64,000 nucleotides of DNA from CBDBBY01 sp965203795 (GTDB lineage Bacteria; Pseudomonadota; Alphaproteobacteria; Rhodobacterales; Rhodobacteraceae), in NCBI GenBank assembly GCA_965203795.1, contig OZ241915.1, forward strand, positions 1,612,001 through 1,676,000, written 5' to 3'. Below the pieces are notes generated by a model, which saw nothing but the letters and a program-made list of their open reading frames with translations, did no database searches and was not told the DNA's origin. Made by a program: the position numbers and the translations under genes. Positions 1 through 8,912 of this stretch are shown here, piece after piece; within the stretch, counting starts at the first letter, position 1; the number at the start of each line of letters is the position of its first letter.

Positions 1-270
1 TCGGTCACGCTCAATTTCAGCGATACCCCCGAGGACCTCCACGTTCCTTTCGCTTCGATTCTTTCCTTCATGGACCCGAGCGTGGGATTCAAACTTTATC
101 TCGGCGGCCTCCCGCAGGAAGATGAAGATGCGCCTGACGCTTCCCCGGCGGAGCAACAGCCCAAGCCCCCGACCCCCGCAAAAGCGGCCTCGCCTGGCGA
201 TGGGGAACCAGACAAAATCGTCAGCTTGGACCGGTTCAGGAAGGGCGCCCCCGGAAAGAAGCCCGCATGA
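1..270 (+). CDS. sspB: SspB-family ClpXP adaptor, C-terminal part
   Basis: The reading frame is open from the first base of the window, so the N-terminus lies outside; 89 codons remain. The segment around SVTLNFSDTPEDLHVPF and DPSVGFKLYL matches the core fold of alphaproteobacterial SspB, the adaptor that delivers ssrA-tagged proteins to ClpXP. It is followed by an acidic, proline-rich linker and a short conserved tail (KIVSLDRFRKG), which in this family is the end that binds ClpX. Its stop overlaps the fumC start by 4 bases (ATGA), so the two are probably co-transcribed and translationally coupled. sspB next to fumC is a familiar alphaproteobacterial arrangement. Confidence 0.82.
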   Translation, partial: SVTLNFSDTPEDLHVPFASILSFMDPSVGFKLYLGGLPQEDEDAPDASPAEQQPKPPTPAKAASPGDGEPDKIVSLDRFRKGAPGKKPA

Positions 271-1661
271 CCGGAACCCGCACCGAATCCGACAGCTTCG
301 GTCCGCTGGACGTTCCGGCGGACAAGTACTGGGGGGCGCAGACGCAGCGCTCGATCGGGAATTTCCGGATCGGATGGGAACGCCAGCCGACGATGATCAT
401 CCGCGCGATGGGCACCATCAAGGAAGCGTGCGCCATCGTGAACGTGGAGTTCGGACTGATCGCGCCCGAGCTGGGCAACGCAATAGCGAAAGCCGCGAAC
501 GAAGTGGCTTCCGGCCGGCTGGACGACAATTTCCCGCTTGTCGTTTGGCAGACAGGGTCCGGCACCCAGACAAACATGAACGCCAACGAGGTGATAGCGA
601 ACCGCGCGATCGAACTGCTTGGCGGCAAAATCGGATCCAAGACGCCGGTCCACCCAAACGACCATGTCAATCTGGGGCAGTCGTCCAACGATACCTTTCC
701 GACTGCGATGCACATCGCGACCGTGACCCACGCGCACGATCATCTGCTGCCTGCGCTTCGGCAATTCCGCGAGGCACTGGGTCGGAAGGTCGCAGAGTTC
801 GAAGGAATCATCAAAATCGGCAGAACCCACACGCAGGACGCCACGCCGCTGACGCTTGCCCAGGAGTTCTCCGGCTACGCGAAGCAAGCCGAGCTGGCGG
901 TCTCGCGCGTCAAGGCAGCAATGGAAAACCTGTATCCGCTCGCCCAAGGAGGAACGGCGGTGGGAACGGGACTGAACACCAGGAAGGGCTGGGCCGAAGC
1001 CGTCGCTAAGCGAATCGCGGAGACAGCCGGGCTGCCTTTCACAAGTGCCGACAACAAGTTCGAGCCTTTGGCCGCGCACGATGCGATGGTCGAGATGTCC
1101 GGCTCGCTGAAGACGGCGGCGGTCTCGCTGTTCAAGATCGCGAACGACATCCGGTTCCTCGCGTCCGGACCGAGATCGGGGCTCGGGGAACTCTCACTCC
1201 CGGAAAACGAACCCGGATCGTCGATCATGCCGGGCAAAGTAAATCCGACGCAGGCCGAGGCGCTGACGCAGGTCTGCGCCCAGGTGCTCGGAAACGACGC
1301 AGCGGTCGCGTTCGCAGGCAGCCAGGGCCATTTCGAGCTGAACGTTTACAAGCCCGTGATTGCCTACAACGTTCTGCAGTCGGTCCAGCTGCTCGGGGAC
1401 GCCGCGGTCTCCTTCACCGGAAACTGCCTTGCGGGAATCGAGGCGAACAAGGAGCGCATCGGCGACCTGGTCGGGCGCTCGCTGATGCTTGTCACGGCGC
1501 TGGCCCCGGAAATCGGCTACGACAAAGCGGCCGAAGTGGCCAAATCGGCGCACCGGAACGGCACGACGCTCCGAGAAGAGGCGGTCAGGCTCGGCTTCGT
1601 CGATGAACAGACGTTCGACCGCATCGTGCGCCCGGAACGCATGATTGGACCGAATCCCTGA
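267..1661 (+). CDS. fumC: Class II fumarate hydratase
   Basis: Iron-independent fumarase of the TCA cycle, which interconverts fumarate and malate in the cytoplasm as a homotetramer. The 464-residue length is normal for FumC. Visible motifs are the substrate-binding GSGTQTNMNANEV (around 97-109), the HPNDHVNLGQSSNDTFP stretch and the superfamily signature GSSIMPGKVNPTQ (around 318-330). The ATG overlaps the sspB stop, which fixes the start. Nothing suggests truncation. Confidence 0.96.
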   Translation: MTGTRTESDSFGPLDVPADKYWGAQTQRSIGNFRIGWERQPTMIIRAMGTIKEACAIVNVEFGLIAPELGNAIAKAANEVASGRLDDNFPLVVWQTGSGTQTNMNANEVIANRAIELLGGKIGSKTPVHPNDHVNLGQSSNDTFPTAMHIATVTHAHDHLLPALRQFREALGRKVAEFEGIIKIGRTHTQDATPLTLAQEFSGYAKQAELAVSRVKAAMENLYPLAQGGTAVGTGLNTRKGWAEAVAKRIAETAGLPFTSADNKFEPLAAHDAMVEMSGSLKTAAVSLFKIANDIRFLASGPRSGLGELSLPENEPGSSIMPGKVNPTQAEALTQVCAQVLGNDAAVAFAGSQGHFELNVYKPVIAYNVLQSVQLLGDAAVSFTGNCLAGIEANKERIGDLVGRSLMLVTALAPEIGYDKAAEVAKSAHRNGTTLREEAVRLGFVDEQTFDRIVRPERMIGPNP

Positions 1662-1808
1662 CCGCTCGCCGCCGCAAAATCGGCGCGCCGACGCGAGACA
1701 GGGATTTGCATTTTCAAGGTCTCCGACGTACACGGGAAGCTGAATTCCTCATATGCTGCGGGCGGTTTCTGGCTGGAACGCAACCGGTGGGGAGGCTGAG
1801 GCGCTTCA

Positions 1809-2168
1809 ATGACAGACTCTGCGACGCTGATCCAGACTTTGGAAGCGAACGGCCTCAACAGAGGCGCAGCCGAAGCGATCGCCAGCGCCGTGGACCCGGT
1901 TCGCGCAACAGCATCCAGCCTGGGCATAGTCAAATGGTCCATCGGCCTATTTGTCGCGGTTTGGCTGGCGCCCGTCCTCTGGATTTCGAATGAAATCCGC
2001 GAGAACCGCGGCCGAATTGAACTGCTGCGCGCCGAAACGGCGGAAATGCGCGTCGATATGACGGAAATGCGTGTCGATATGGCAGGAATGCGCAGTGAAA
2101 ATGGCGAGCGATTTGCGCGCATTGAAACATTGCTTGCCGAGCTGCTTCCAGCGAGAACCGACCAGTAG
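1809..2168 (+). CDS. Small membrane-anchored coiled-coil protein of unknown function
   Basis: A 119-residue protein I do not recognise. Residues about 41-60 (VKWSIGLFVAVWLAPVLWIS) form one membrane segment. It is followed by a charged helix with a 7-residue repeat (EMRVDMT, EMRVDMA, GMR), encoded by a nearly perfect 21-bp tandem duplication around 2044-2090. The layout, a short soluble N-terminus, one membrane anchor and a coiled coil, resembles many small phage-like or DUF1640-like accessory proteins. The function is not inferable. It stands alone between fumC and the flavoprotein pair, 147 bp after fumC. Confidence 0.6.
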   Translation: MTDSATLIQTLEANGLNRGAAEAIASAVDPVRATASSLGIVKWSIGLFVAVWLAPVLWISNEIRENRGRIELLRAETAEMRVDMTEMRVDMAGMRSENGERFARIETLLAELLPARTDQ

Positions 2169-2416
2169 CCTGCCCGCATCCTTCGCCTTATCCAGTCTGC
2201 GGTGGCTGCGGTCGGCACCCTGAACTGTTCGGCTGGTCTACCGCCAAGCTCCTCGCCGACGGAAACCGGCACAATATTCCAAGAGACATGCAGCTTCTTG
2301 CTTCGCACTCCAAGCGGGTGCATCCCGACGCGAATAGGCGATTGCGATTCCATTTCGCTTGGTGAATTCTCCCCGGTGCAGCTGCGCCCGCGGTGGCGCG
2401 ACCAGCGAGTGAATGC

Positions 2417-4867
2417 ATGGCCGAGTTCAATTCGACCGCGCGGGTCGTGATCATCGGCGGCGGCGCCGTCGGCGCTTCCGCGCTCTACCATCTCGCCAAG
2501 GCCGGATGGACTGATTGCACCCTTCTGGAAAAGAACGAACTGACCGCCGGTTCCACATGGCATGCGGCGGGCAACGTGCCGACCTTCTCCTCCAGCTGGT
2601 CGATCATGAACATGCAGCGGTACTCGACCGAGCTCTACCGCGACCTCGGCAACGAAGTCGGCTACCCGATCAACTACCACGTGACCGGCTCGATCAGGCT
2701 GGCTCATACCAAGGAGCGCATGCGCGAATTCAAGCGCGCCTGCGGCATGGGCCGCTACCAAGGCATGGACATCGAGATCATCGACTGCGATGAAATCAAG
2801 CGGAAATACCCGTTCATCGAAACCCACGACCTTGCGGGCGCACTGTTCGACCCCTGCGATGGCGACATCGATCCCGCCCAGCTGACGCAAGCGCTCGCGA
2901 AGGGGGCACGGGACCTCGGGGCCGCCGTCGTGCGCTTCGCTCCGGTCGTCGGCATCTCCCGCAACGGCAGCGGATGGCGGGTTCATACCCCCAAGGGAGA
3001 CATCGACTGCGAGATCGTGGTCAACGCCGCCGGATACTACGCGCAGAGGGTCGGCGAACTCTTCAAGCCCTTTGGCGGAAGAACCGTCCCGATGGCGACC
3101 ATGAGCCACCAGTACCTGATCACCGACGAAATCCCGGAGCTGGCGGAATGGTCCCGCGAGGCGGAACGCAAGCTCCCGCTGCTTAGGGACGTGGACACTT
3201 CCTACTACCTTCGCCAGGAGAAGTTCGGCTTGAATCTAGGCCCTTACGAGAGGAACTGCCGGGCGCACTGGGCCGATTCGGACGATCCGTTTCCCGAGGA
3301 CTTCTCGTTCCAGCTGTTCGCCGACGATTTGGACCGGCTCGACTGGTACGTCGAGGATGCCATGGCTCGAGTGCCCCTGCTCGGCAAGGCGGGAATCTCG
3401 AAGGTCATCAACGGCCCCATTCCCTACGCCCCGGACGGGAATCCATTGATCGGCCCGATGCCGGGGGTGCCGAATGCTTTCGAGGCGTGCGTTTTCACAT
3501 TCGGCATCGCCCAGGCGGGAGGCGCGGGAAAGGTGCTCGCCGAATGGGTGATCGAAGGCCGAACCGAATGGGACATGTGGTCGTGCGACCCTCGGCGGTA
3601 CACCGACTACACGGACCACGAATACTGCGTGGAGAAGGCCGTCGAGGTCTACGGCCACGAATACGCCGTCCATTTCCCGCACCATGTCTGGCCCGCGGGA
3701 CGGGACAGGAAGCTGTCGCCGGCGCATGAACGAATCATGAAGCTCGGCGGGCAGATGGGCACCTACAACGGATGGGAACGCGCCAACTGGTTCGCGGCCC
3801 CGGGCGACGACACGTCCGAGCAGGCGACGCAGACCTGGTCCCGTTCAGGTCCTTGGGAGCCGAGGATCAGGGAGGAATGCGAAGCCGTGCGCGACGCCGC
3901 GGGCGTGCTCGACCTGCCGGGTTTCGCGCGCTTCCGCCTGTCCGGCAGCGGCGCTTCGGAAACGCTGCTGGAATTGATTGCCGGAAACCTGCCGTCCATC
4001 GGCAGGATTTCGCTTGCCTATTTCCCCGACAGCCGCGGACGCGTGCTTACCGAAATGTCCGTGCTTCGGCATGGAGATGACGATTTCACCCTGATCACGG
4101 CGAGCGCCGCCCAATGGCACGACTTCGAGTTGCTGCAGCGCGCGCTGCCTGAGGACGGCGGCGTCTGCATTGAGGATCTGACGAACGAATTCTCGACGCT
4201 GATCGTGACAGGCCCCGGGTCCCGGAACCTGTTCAGCCGAATTGCCGAGGCGGACCTGGAATTGCCTTGGCTGACCCACCAATCCGCGCGCGTCGCCGGA
4301 ATGCCGACCACGCTCGTGCGGGTCAGCTACGCTGGCGAGCTTGGCTGGGAGATCCACGCCGAAAACGGAAACATCGCGGCGCTTTACGACGCGGTGCTGG
4401 ATCAGGGAACCAAGCCGTTCGGGATGTGGGCGCTGGACTCGCTCAGGCTTGAGAAAGGATACCGGGCTTGGAAGGGCGACCTTTCGACGGACTACACCCT
4501 GCTCGAGAGCAGCTTGGACCGGTTCGTCAAACTCGACAAGGCGCAGCGGTTCACGGGCCGGGCCGCCCTTCTTTCGGAAAGGCAGCAAGGAAGCCGCAAG
4601 CGCTTCGCGACCATGGTCGTCGACGCAGGGGACTGCGACGCGCCGTACATGTCGACAATATGGAAAAGCGGCGAAATCGTGGGCGAGGTCACCTCGGGCG
4701 GCTGGGGCTACAGGGTCGGAAAATCCATTGCGATGGGGATGGTTCGGCCCGAGCTCGCCGCCGCAGGAACGGAACTTGAAATCGAAATCTTCGGCGACAG
4801 GTTTAATGCGGTTGTCCAACGGCATCCGGCGTTGTGGGACCCGGACAATGAACGGCTCAAGTCGTAA
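2417..4867 (+). CDS. Dimethylglycine/sarcosine dehydrogenase-like flavoprotein, paralogue 1
   Basis: A two-domain demethylating flavoenzyme of 816 residues. The N-terminal FAD/DAO half opens with the dinucleotide-binding GGGAVGASAL and carries STWHAAG, whose histidine is the covalent FAD attachment site in dimethylglycine and sarcosine dehydrogenases. From about residue 430 (GTYNGWERANWFA) the C-terminal half is a GcvT-like tetrahydrofolate-binding domain, which in relatives captures the removed methyl as methylene-THF. ATG 2417 was chosen over an upstream GTG at 2393 because it gives MAEFNSTARVVIIGGG and exactly the length of the neighbouring paralogue. The substrate (dimethylglycine, sarcosine or another N-methyl compound) cannot be told from sequence. 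Confidence 0.85.
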   Translation: MAEFNSTARVVIIGGGAVGASALYHLAKAGWTDCTLLEKNELTAGSTWHAAGNVPTFSSSWSIMNMQRYSTELYRDLGNEVGYPINYHVTGSIRLAHTKERMREFKRACGMGRYQGMDIEIIDCDEIKRKYPFIETHDLAGALFDPCDGDIDPAQLTQALAKGARDLGAAVVRFAPVVGISRNGSGWRVHTPKGDIDCEIVVNAAGYYAQRVGELFKPFGGRTVPMATMSHQYLITDEIPELAEWSREAERKLPLLRDVDTSYYLRQEKFGLNLGPYERNCRAHWADSDDPFPEDFSFQLFADDLDRLDWYVEDAMARVPLLGKAGISKVINGPIPYAPDGNPLIGPMPGVPNAFEACVFTFGIAQAGGAGKVLAEWVIEGRTEWDMWSCDPRRYTDYTDHEYCVEKAVEVYGHEYAVHFPHHVWPAGRDRKLSPAHERIMKLGGQMGTYNGWERANWFAAPGDDTSEQATQTWSRSGPWEPRIREECEAVRDAAGVLDLPGFARFRLSGSGASETLLELIAGNLPSIGRISLAYFPDSRGRVLTEMSVLRHGDDDFTLITASAAQWHDFELLQRALPEDGGVCIEDLTNEFSTLIVTGPGSRNLFSRIAEADLELPWLTHQSARVAGMPTTLVRVSYAGELGWEIHAENGNIAALYDAVLDQGTKPFGMWALDSLRLEKGYRAWKGDLSTDYTLLESSLDRFVKLDKAQRFTGRAALLSERQQGSRKRFATMVVDAGDCDAPYMSTIWKSGEIVGEVTSGGWGYRVGKSIAMGMVRPELAAAGTELEIEIFGDRFNAVVQRHPALWDPDNERLKS

Positions 4868-4965
4868 GGGCTGTTGGCGCGCGGCCCCGCCGAGGCTTCC
4901 CGCCCGTTCAGCGGCGGATGCGTCGCGGGCGCGAAGCGCGCCGACGGTCCGCAAGTCCTAGGCCT

Positions 4966-7416
4966 ATGGCCAGCGGCGGCATCCCCAGCCACGCCCGGGC
5001 AGTGATCATCGGCGGAGGCGTCGTTGGCTGCTCGGTCGCTTACCATCTCGCGAAGATCGGCTGGAAGGATGTCGTCCTGCTCGAACGCAAGCGGCTGACG
5101 TCCGGAACGACATGGCACGCGGCGGGCCTGATTGCGCAGCTCCGGGCCACCGCCAACATGACGAAGCTCGCCAAGTACTCGCAGGAGCTCTACGGCACCT
5201 TGGAGGCCGAAACCGGCGTGGCCACGGGATTCGTGCGATGCGGATCGATCACGGTGGCCCTGACGGAGGACCGGAAGGAGGAGCTGCTGCGGTCCGCCTC
5301 CATGGCGCGGGCGTTCGGTGTCGAGATCGACGTGATTTCGCCAAGCGAGGTCAAGGAGCGGAACCCGCATCTCAACACCGGCGATGTCGCTGCGGCCGTC
5401 TACCTCGGGAAGGATGGACAGGGAGACCCGGCGAACATCGCGATGGCCCTCGCCCGCGGGGCGCGGAATCTCGGCGTAGCGCAATTCGAAAACACGGTTG
5501 TAACCGGCATTGGAACGACAGGCCGACGCGCAACGTCCGTCTCGTGGGTTTCCGGGCGGGATAGCGGAACGATCAGCTGCGACGCCGTCGTGAATTGCGC
5601 CGGGATGTGGGGGCGCGAGGTCGGGCTGATGGCGGGCGTCAATGTTCCGCTGCAAGCCTGCGAGCACTTCTACATGGTCACCGAGCCGATTGAGGGTCTT
5701 GGCCCCCTCCCCGTCCTGCGCGTTCCGGACGAGTGCGCGTACTACAAGCAGGATGCGGGCAAGCTGCTCCTCGGCGCGTTCGAGCCGGTTGCGAAACCTT
5801 GGGGTCTGGACGGAATTCCTGAGGAATTCGAATTCGACCAGCTGCCGGAGGATTTCGAGCATTTCGAGCCGATACTGGAGCGGGCGATCAACCGGATGCC
5901 GATCCTCGAAACGGCAGGAATCCAGACATTCTTCAACGGCCCCGAGAGCTTCACCCCGGACAATGCGTACCATCTCGGGCGCTCGCCCGAGCTCGACAAT
6001 TTCTTCGTTGCCGCAGGCTTCAATTCGGTCGGCATACAGTCTGCCGGCGGCGCGGGCATGGTTTTGGCGCAGTGGATGGAGGACGGGCAGAAGCCGTTCG
6101 ACGTCGGGGATGTCGACATCGCGAGGATGCAGCCGTTCCAAGGCAATCGGCGCTACCTCGCCGAGCGGGCGACCGAAACGCTCGGCCTGCTCTACGCGGA
6201 CCATTTCCCGTTCAGGCAGAAGGCCGCGGCGCGGGGCATCAGGAGGACGCCGTTCCATGCCCACCTGGTCCGGCGCGGCGCGGTGATGGGCGAAACGTCC
6301 GGCTGGGAGCGCGCGAACTGGTTCGCCGAAGACGGGCAGGCCCCGGAGTACAGCTACGGCTGGAAGCGGCAGAGCTGGTTCCGGAACTGGGCGGCGGAGC
6401 ACATGGCCGTGCGGGAGCGCGTCGGGATGTACGACATGTCCTCGTTCGGCAAGATCAGAGTTGCGGGCAAGGACGCGGAGGCGTTCCTGAACCATGTCTG
6501 CGGCGCGAATGTTTCCGTTCCTCCCGGGCGGCTCGTCTACACGCAGTTCCTCAACCGAAGGGGCGGAATCGAGGGCGATGTAACTGTGGCGCGCCTCGGA
6601 GAATCGGATTTCCTTGTAGTCACGCCTGCGGCGACACTGACCGCCGACCTCGCGCGCCTCACCCGGCACGCCGAAGGGTACGAGGTCGTTCTGATCGACA
6701 CGACCGCTTCCGAAGGCGTGCTCGCGGTCATGGGGCCGATGTCCCGGGATGTGCTGAGCCGCGTCTCGCCCGCGGATTTCAGCAGCGGCGGTTTCCCGTT
6801 CGGCACCCTGCAGACTATCGAAATCGGCATGGCCGTCGCTCGCGCGCACCGGATTTCATATGTCGGCGAGCTGGGCTGGGAAATCTATGCGCCGTCGGAC
6901 ATGGCCGCGCATGTCTTTGAAACGATCTGGGAAGCCGGGCGGGAATTCGATTTGAAGCCATGCGGCATGCACATGATGGACAGCTGCCGGAGCGAGAAGG
7001 CGTTCAGGCATTTCGGCCACGACATCACCTGCGAGGACCATGTCCTCGAAGCCGGGCTGGGCTTCGCGGTCGACACTTCGAAGCCCTCGTTCATCGGCCG
7101 CGATGCCGTCCTCAGGAAGCGCGAGAACGGCCTTGAGAAGCGCCTGCTGCAGTTCCAGCTGTCCGACCCGGAGCCGCTGCTCTTCCACAACGAGCCGATC
7201 TTGCGCGGCGGCAGGATCGTCGGCCATCTGACGTCCGGAAGCTACGGCCACGCGCTCGGATCCGCAGTCGGGCTGGGGTACGTGCCCTGCTCCGGCGAAA
7301 CGCTCGGAGACGTGCTTGATTCCAAATTCGAAATCGAAGTCGCGGGCGTTCGGGTTCCGGCAACGGCGTCGGCCAAGCCGCTTTACGACCCGGCCGGACG
7401 CCGCTCGAAGTCATAG
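4966..7416 (+). CDS. Dimethylglycine/sarcosine dehydrogenase-like flavoprotein, paralogue 2
   Basis: Tandem paralogue of the preceding gene, also 816 residues from ATG 4966. It has the same architecture: FAD-binding GGGVVGCSVAYHL, the covalent-flavin motif TTWHAAG, and a GcvT-like half beginning near ETSGWERANWF and ending with CEDHVLEAGLGFAVD. The residues after TWHAAG differ strongly between the two (LIAQLRATANMTKL here, NVPTFSSSWSIMNM in paralogue 1), so the substrates probably differ. The second form is closer to the common sarcosine/dimethylglycine dehydrogenases. The 98-bp gap and same strand suggest one operon. An upstream in-frame ATG at 4918 adds only an arginine-rich leader and is less likely. 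Confidence 0.86.
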   Translation: MASGGIPSHARAVIIGGGVVGCSVAYHLAKIGWKDVVLLERKRLTSGTTWHAAGLIAQLRATANMTKLAKYSQELYGTLEAETGVATGFVRCGSITVALTEDRKEELLRSASMARAFGVEIDVISPSEVKERNPHLNTGDVAAAVYLGKDGQGDPANIAMALARGARNLGVAQFENTVVTGIGTTGRRATSVSWVSGRDSGTISCDAVVNCAGMWGREVGLMAGVNVPLQACEHFYMVTEPIEGLGPLPVLRVPDECAYYKQDAGKLLLGAFEPVAKPWGLDGIPEEFEFDQLPEDFEHFEPILERAINRMPILETAGIQTFFNGPESFTPDNAYHLGRSPELDNFFVAAGFNSVGIQSAGGAGMVLAQWMEDGQKPFDVGDVDIARMQPFQGNRRYLAERATETLGLLYADHFPFRQKAAARGIRRTPFHAHLVRRGAVMGETSGWERANWFAEDGQAPEYSYGWKRQSWFRNWAAEHMAVRERVGMYDMSSFGKIRVAGKDAEAFLNHVCGANVSVPPGRLVYTQFLNRRGGIEGDVTVARLGESDFLVVTPAATLTADLARLTRHAEGYEVVLIDTTASEGVLAVMGPMSRDVLSRVSPADFSSGGFPFGTLQTIEIGMAVARAHRISYVGELGWEIYAPSDMAAHVFETIWEAGREFDLKPCGMHMMDSCRSEKAFRHFGHDITCEDHVLEAGLGFAVDTSKPSFIGRDAVLRKRENGLEKRLLQFQLSDPEPLLFHNEPILRGGRIVGHLTSGSYGHALGSAVGLGYVPCSGETLGDVLDSKFEIEVAGVRVPATASAKPLYDPAGRRSKS

Positions 7417-7437
7417 CCCGAATGCACGGCGGCCGCC

Positions 7438-7773
7438 TTGGCGTGCGCTGCGTGGTCGCGGTTGCCGCTCAGCGGCGAAGCCGCTGAGTTGGCCCGCGCC
7501 CGGAAGAGGTCGCTGACCCTGCGGGGGCACCGGACGAGCGTGACCTTGGAGGACGAGTTCTGGGACGCGCTCAAGGATATTGCGGGCAGCATGGGCATGT
7601 CCGCAACGGCGCTCGCCTCCGAAATCGACGGCAGGCGGGATCTCGCGACCGGACTTGCGTCTTCGATCCGGGTATTCGTGCTTGAGCGCTACCGGAATTC
7701 CGCGCGCGGAACGCCTTCTGGCGGATCTCAGCCGAATTCCGCCAGGAAAGGAAGCGTTTCGAGCAGCCAGTAG
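7438..7773 (+). CDS. Ribbon-helix-helix domain protein (RHH_4 type)
   Basis: A small protein whose central part (KRSLTLRGHRTSVTLEDEFWDALKDIA and following) matches the ribbon-helix-helix domain family found in many alphaproteobacterial one-domain proteins. These are presumed DNA-binding, although the natural role is usually unknown. Two TTG codons are possible starts, 7438 (111 residues) and 7489 (94 residues); the domain begins after both, so the shorter form is equally plausible. The 3' end overlaps the convergent ccdA by 46 bp. It sits 21 bp after the flavoprotein pair and could be read through from it. Confidence 0.68.
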   Translation: MACAAWSRLPLSGEAAELARARKRSLTLRGHRTSVTLEDEFWDALKDIAGSMGMSATALASEIDGRRDLATGLASSIRVFVLERYRNSARGTPSGGSQPNSARKGSVSSSQ

Positions 7774-8474
7774 GCGATTGCCGAAAAGCGGTCCGTGATG
7801 AGCAGCAGCCCGACAACGCACAGCAGCGCTCCGATGCAGATTTCGACGGTCCTGAGGTGCGGCTTCAGGCGCTCCATCACGCCGAGCGACCGGTCGATGA
7901 ACGCGGCGGCCAGCAGAAACGGAATGCCGAGGCCGGCGGCGTAAGCCGCCAGGAGAGCGGTCCCGCGCGCGATCGACTCCTCTTGGGAGGCAAGCGCGAG
8001 TATCGCGCCGAGCTGCGGCCCGATGCACGGAGCCCAGCCGAACGCGAACGCGAGACCGAGCACGAATGCGCCGAGCGCCCCTCCCCTGTGCCGCGATTCC
8101 AACCTGGCTTCCCGGTCGAGGAGCGGAATCCTTAGCACTCCAAGAAAATGCAGCCCAAACAGCAGGATGACTGCTCCTGCCAACCGTCCCAGCAGCCGCT
8201 GATGCTCAAGAAACAGCGTCCCGGCCGCCGAAGCCGCCAAGCCCAGAAGGATGAAGACCGTCGACAGGCCCAAGACAAATGACGCGGCCGACGCCGTAAC
8301 GCCGGAACCGGAGCGGGCGCTTTTCAACTCTCCGAACGACATGCCGCCGATGTAGGCCAGATACGGAGGCACGATCGGCAGGACGCACGGGGACAGGAAG
8401 CTCAGCGCTCCGGCGGCAACCGCTATGAGCAGCGCCGGCGCCAAACTGGCGTCGATCAGTTCAATGCCGAACAT
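7728..8474 (-). CDS. ccdA: CcdA/DsbD-type thiol-disulfide membrane transporter
   Basis: Polytopic inner-membrane protein of 248 residues with about six hydrophobic helices. It carries electrons from cytoplasmic thioredoxin across the membrane for cytochrome c maturation. The two redox cysteines in family context are visible: LSFLSPCVLPIVPPYLAYIGG in helix 1 and FGWAPCIGPQLGAIL in helix 4. This is the short CcdA form without the periplasmic domains of DsbD. It is divergent from tusA, with 109 bp between the starts. Confidence 0.9.
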   Translation of the reverse strand: MFGIELIDASLAPALLIAVAAGALSFLSPCVLPIVPPYLAYIGGMSFGELKSARSGSGVTASAASFVLGLSTVFILLGLAASAAGTLFLEHQRLLGRLAGAVILLFGLHFLGVLRIPLLDREARLESRHRGGALGAFVLGLAFAFGWAPCIGPQLGAILALASQEESIARGTALLAAYAAGLGIPFLLAAAFIDRSLGVMERLKPHLRTVEICIGALLCVVGLLLITDRFSAIAYWLLETLPFLAEFG

Positions 8475-8583
8475 CGTGGCTCCATTTTGCCCAAGTTCCG
8501 ACTATTCGATAAACGGCCGGAAGGCAGGCGGCGGCCGTTCACGATACCGTAGGCCGGATACAGCGGAAGCCGGAGCAGAACCG

Positions 8584-8811
8584 ATGGTAGCGGTGGTTGA
8601 AATCGATGCCATGGGGCTTCTATGCCCGCTGCCGGTTCTCAGGGTCGGCAAAAGGATGCGGCAAATGGCAACCGGCGACATTGCCGTCGTGTCCTGCGAC
8701 GACCCCGCGGCTCTCGTCGACATTCCGCATTTTTGCGCCGAGCAAGGGCACGACCTGGTCCGCCAGGAGCAGGAAGGCGAGCGTTTGGAATTCCACATCC
8801 GCAAGGGGTGA
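8584..8811 (+). CDS. tusA: TusA-family sulfurtransferase
   Basis: A 75-residue protein of the TusA/SirA fold carrying the signature CPLPVLRVGKRM, in which the cysteine (Cys14 from this start) holds the persulfide sulfur passed to tRNA thiolation or other sulfur relays. ATG 8584 gives the normal length; upstream in-frame starts would add some 50 unconserved residues. It lies divergent from ccdA, another thiol-handling gene. The partner proteins TusBCD/TusE are not in the window, so the acceptor is not known. Confidence 0.88.
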   Translation: MVAVVEIDAMGLLCPLPVLRVGKRMRQMATGDIAVVSCDDPAALVDIPHFCAEQGHDLVRQEQEGERLEFHIRKG

Positions 8812-8912
8812 TGCGCCGTGCGCGCGAACCTGCGATGCGTTGACCCGTCAGCCCGGCCCCGCCCGGAAACGCCAACTGTCGAAGAGCCTTCGCGCAATCA
8901 AGCGCCTGCGCG

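Noticed and set aside
2307..2320. GGGTGCATCCC near 2309 resembling the ISKra4-like terminal repeat
   Set aside because: Only 11 bases match, the following bases differ, and no partner end or transposase remnant lies nearby.
2169..2416. Glycine riboswitch before the flavoprotein pair
   Set aside because: The conserved glycine-aptamer bases are not visible in this interval.
4708..6849. Long minus-strand open frame of 713 codons opposite the second flavoprotein
   Set aside because: It is antisense to a gene with clear motifs; its arginine/proline-rich translation has no recognisable domain. High GC produces such frames. The same applies to 13379-15280, 32362-34368, 43325-45613 and 36975-38018.
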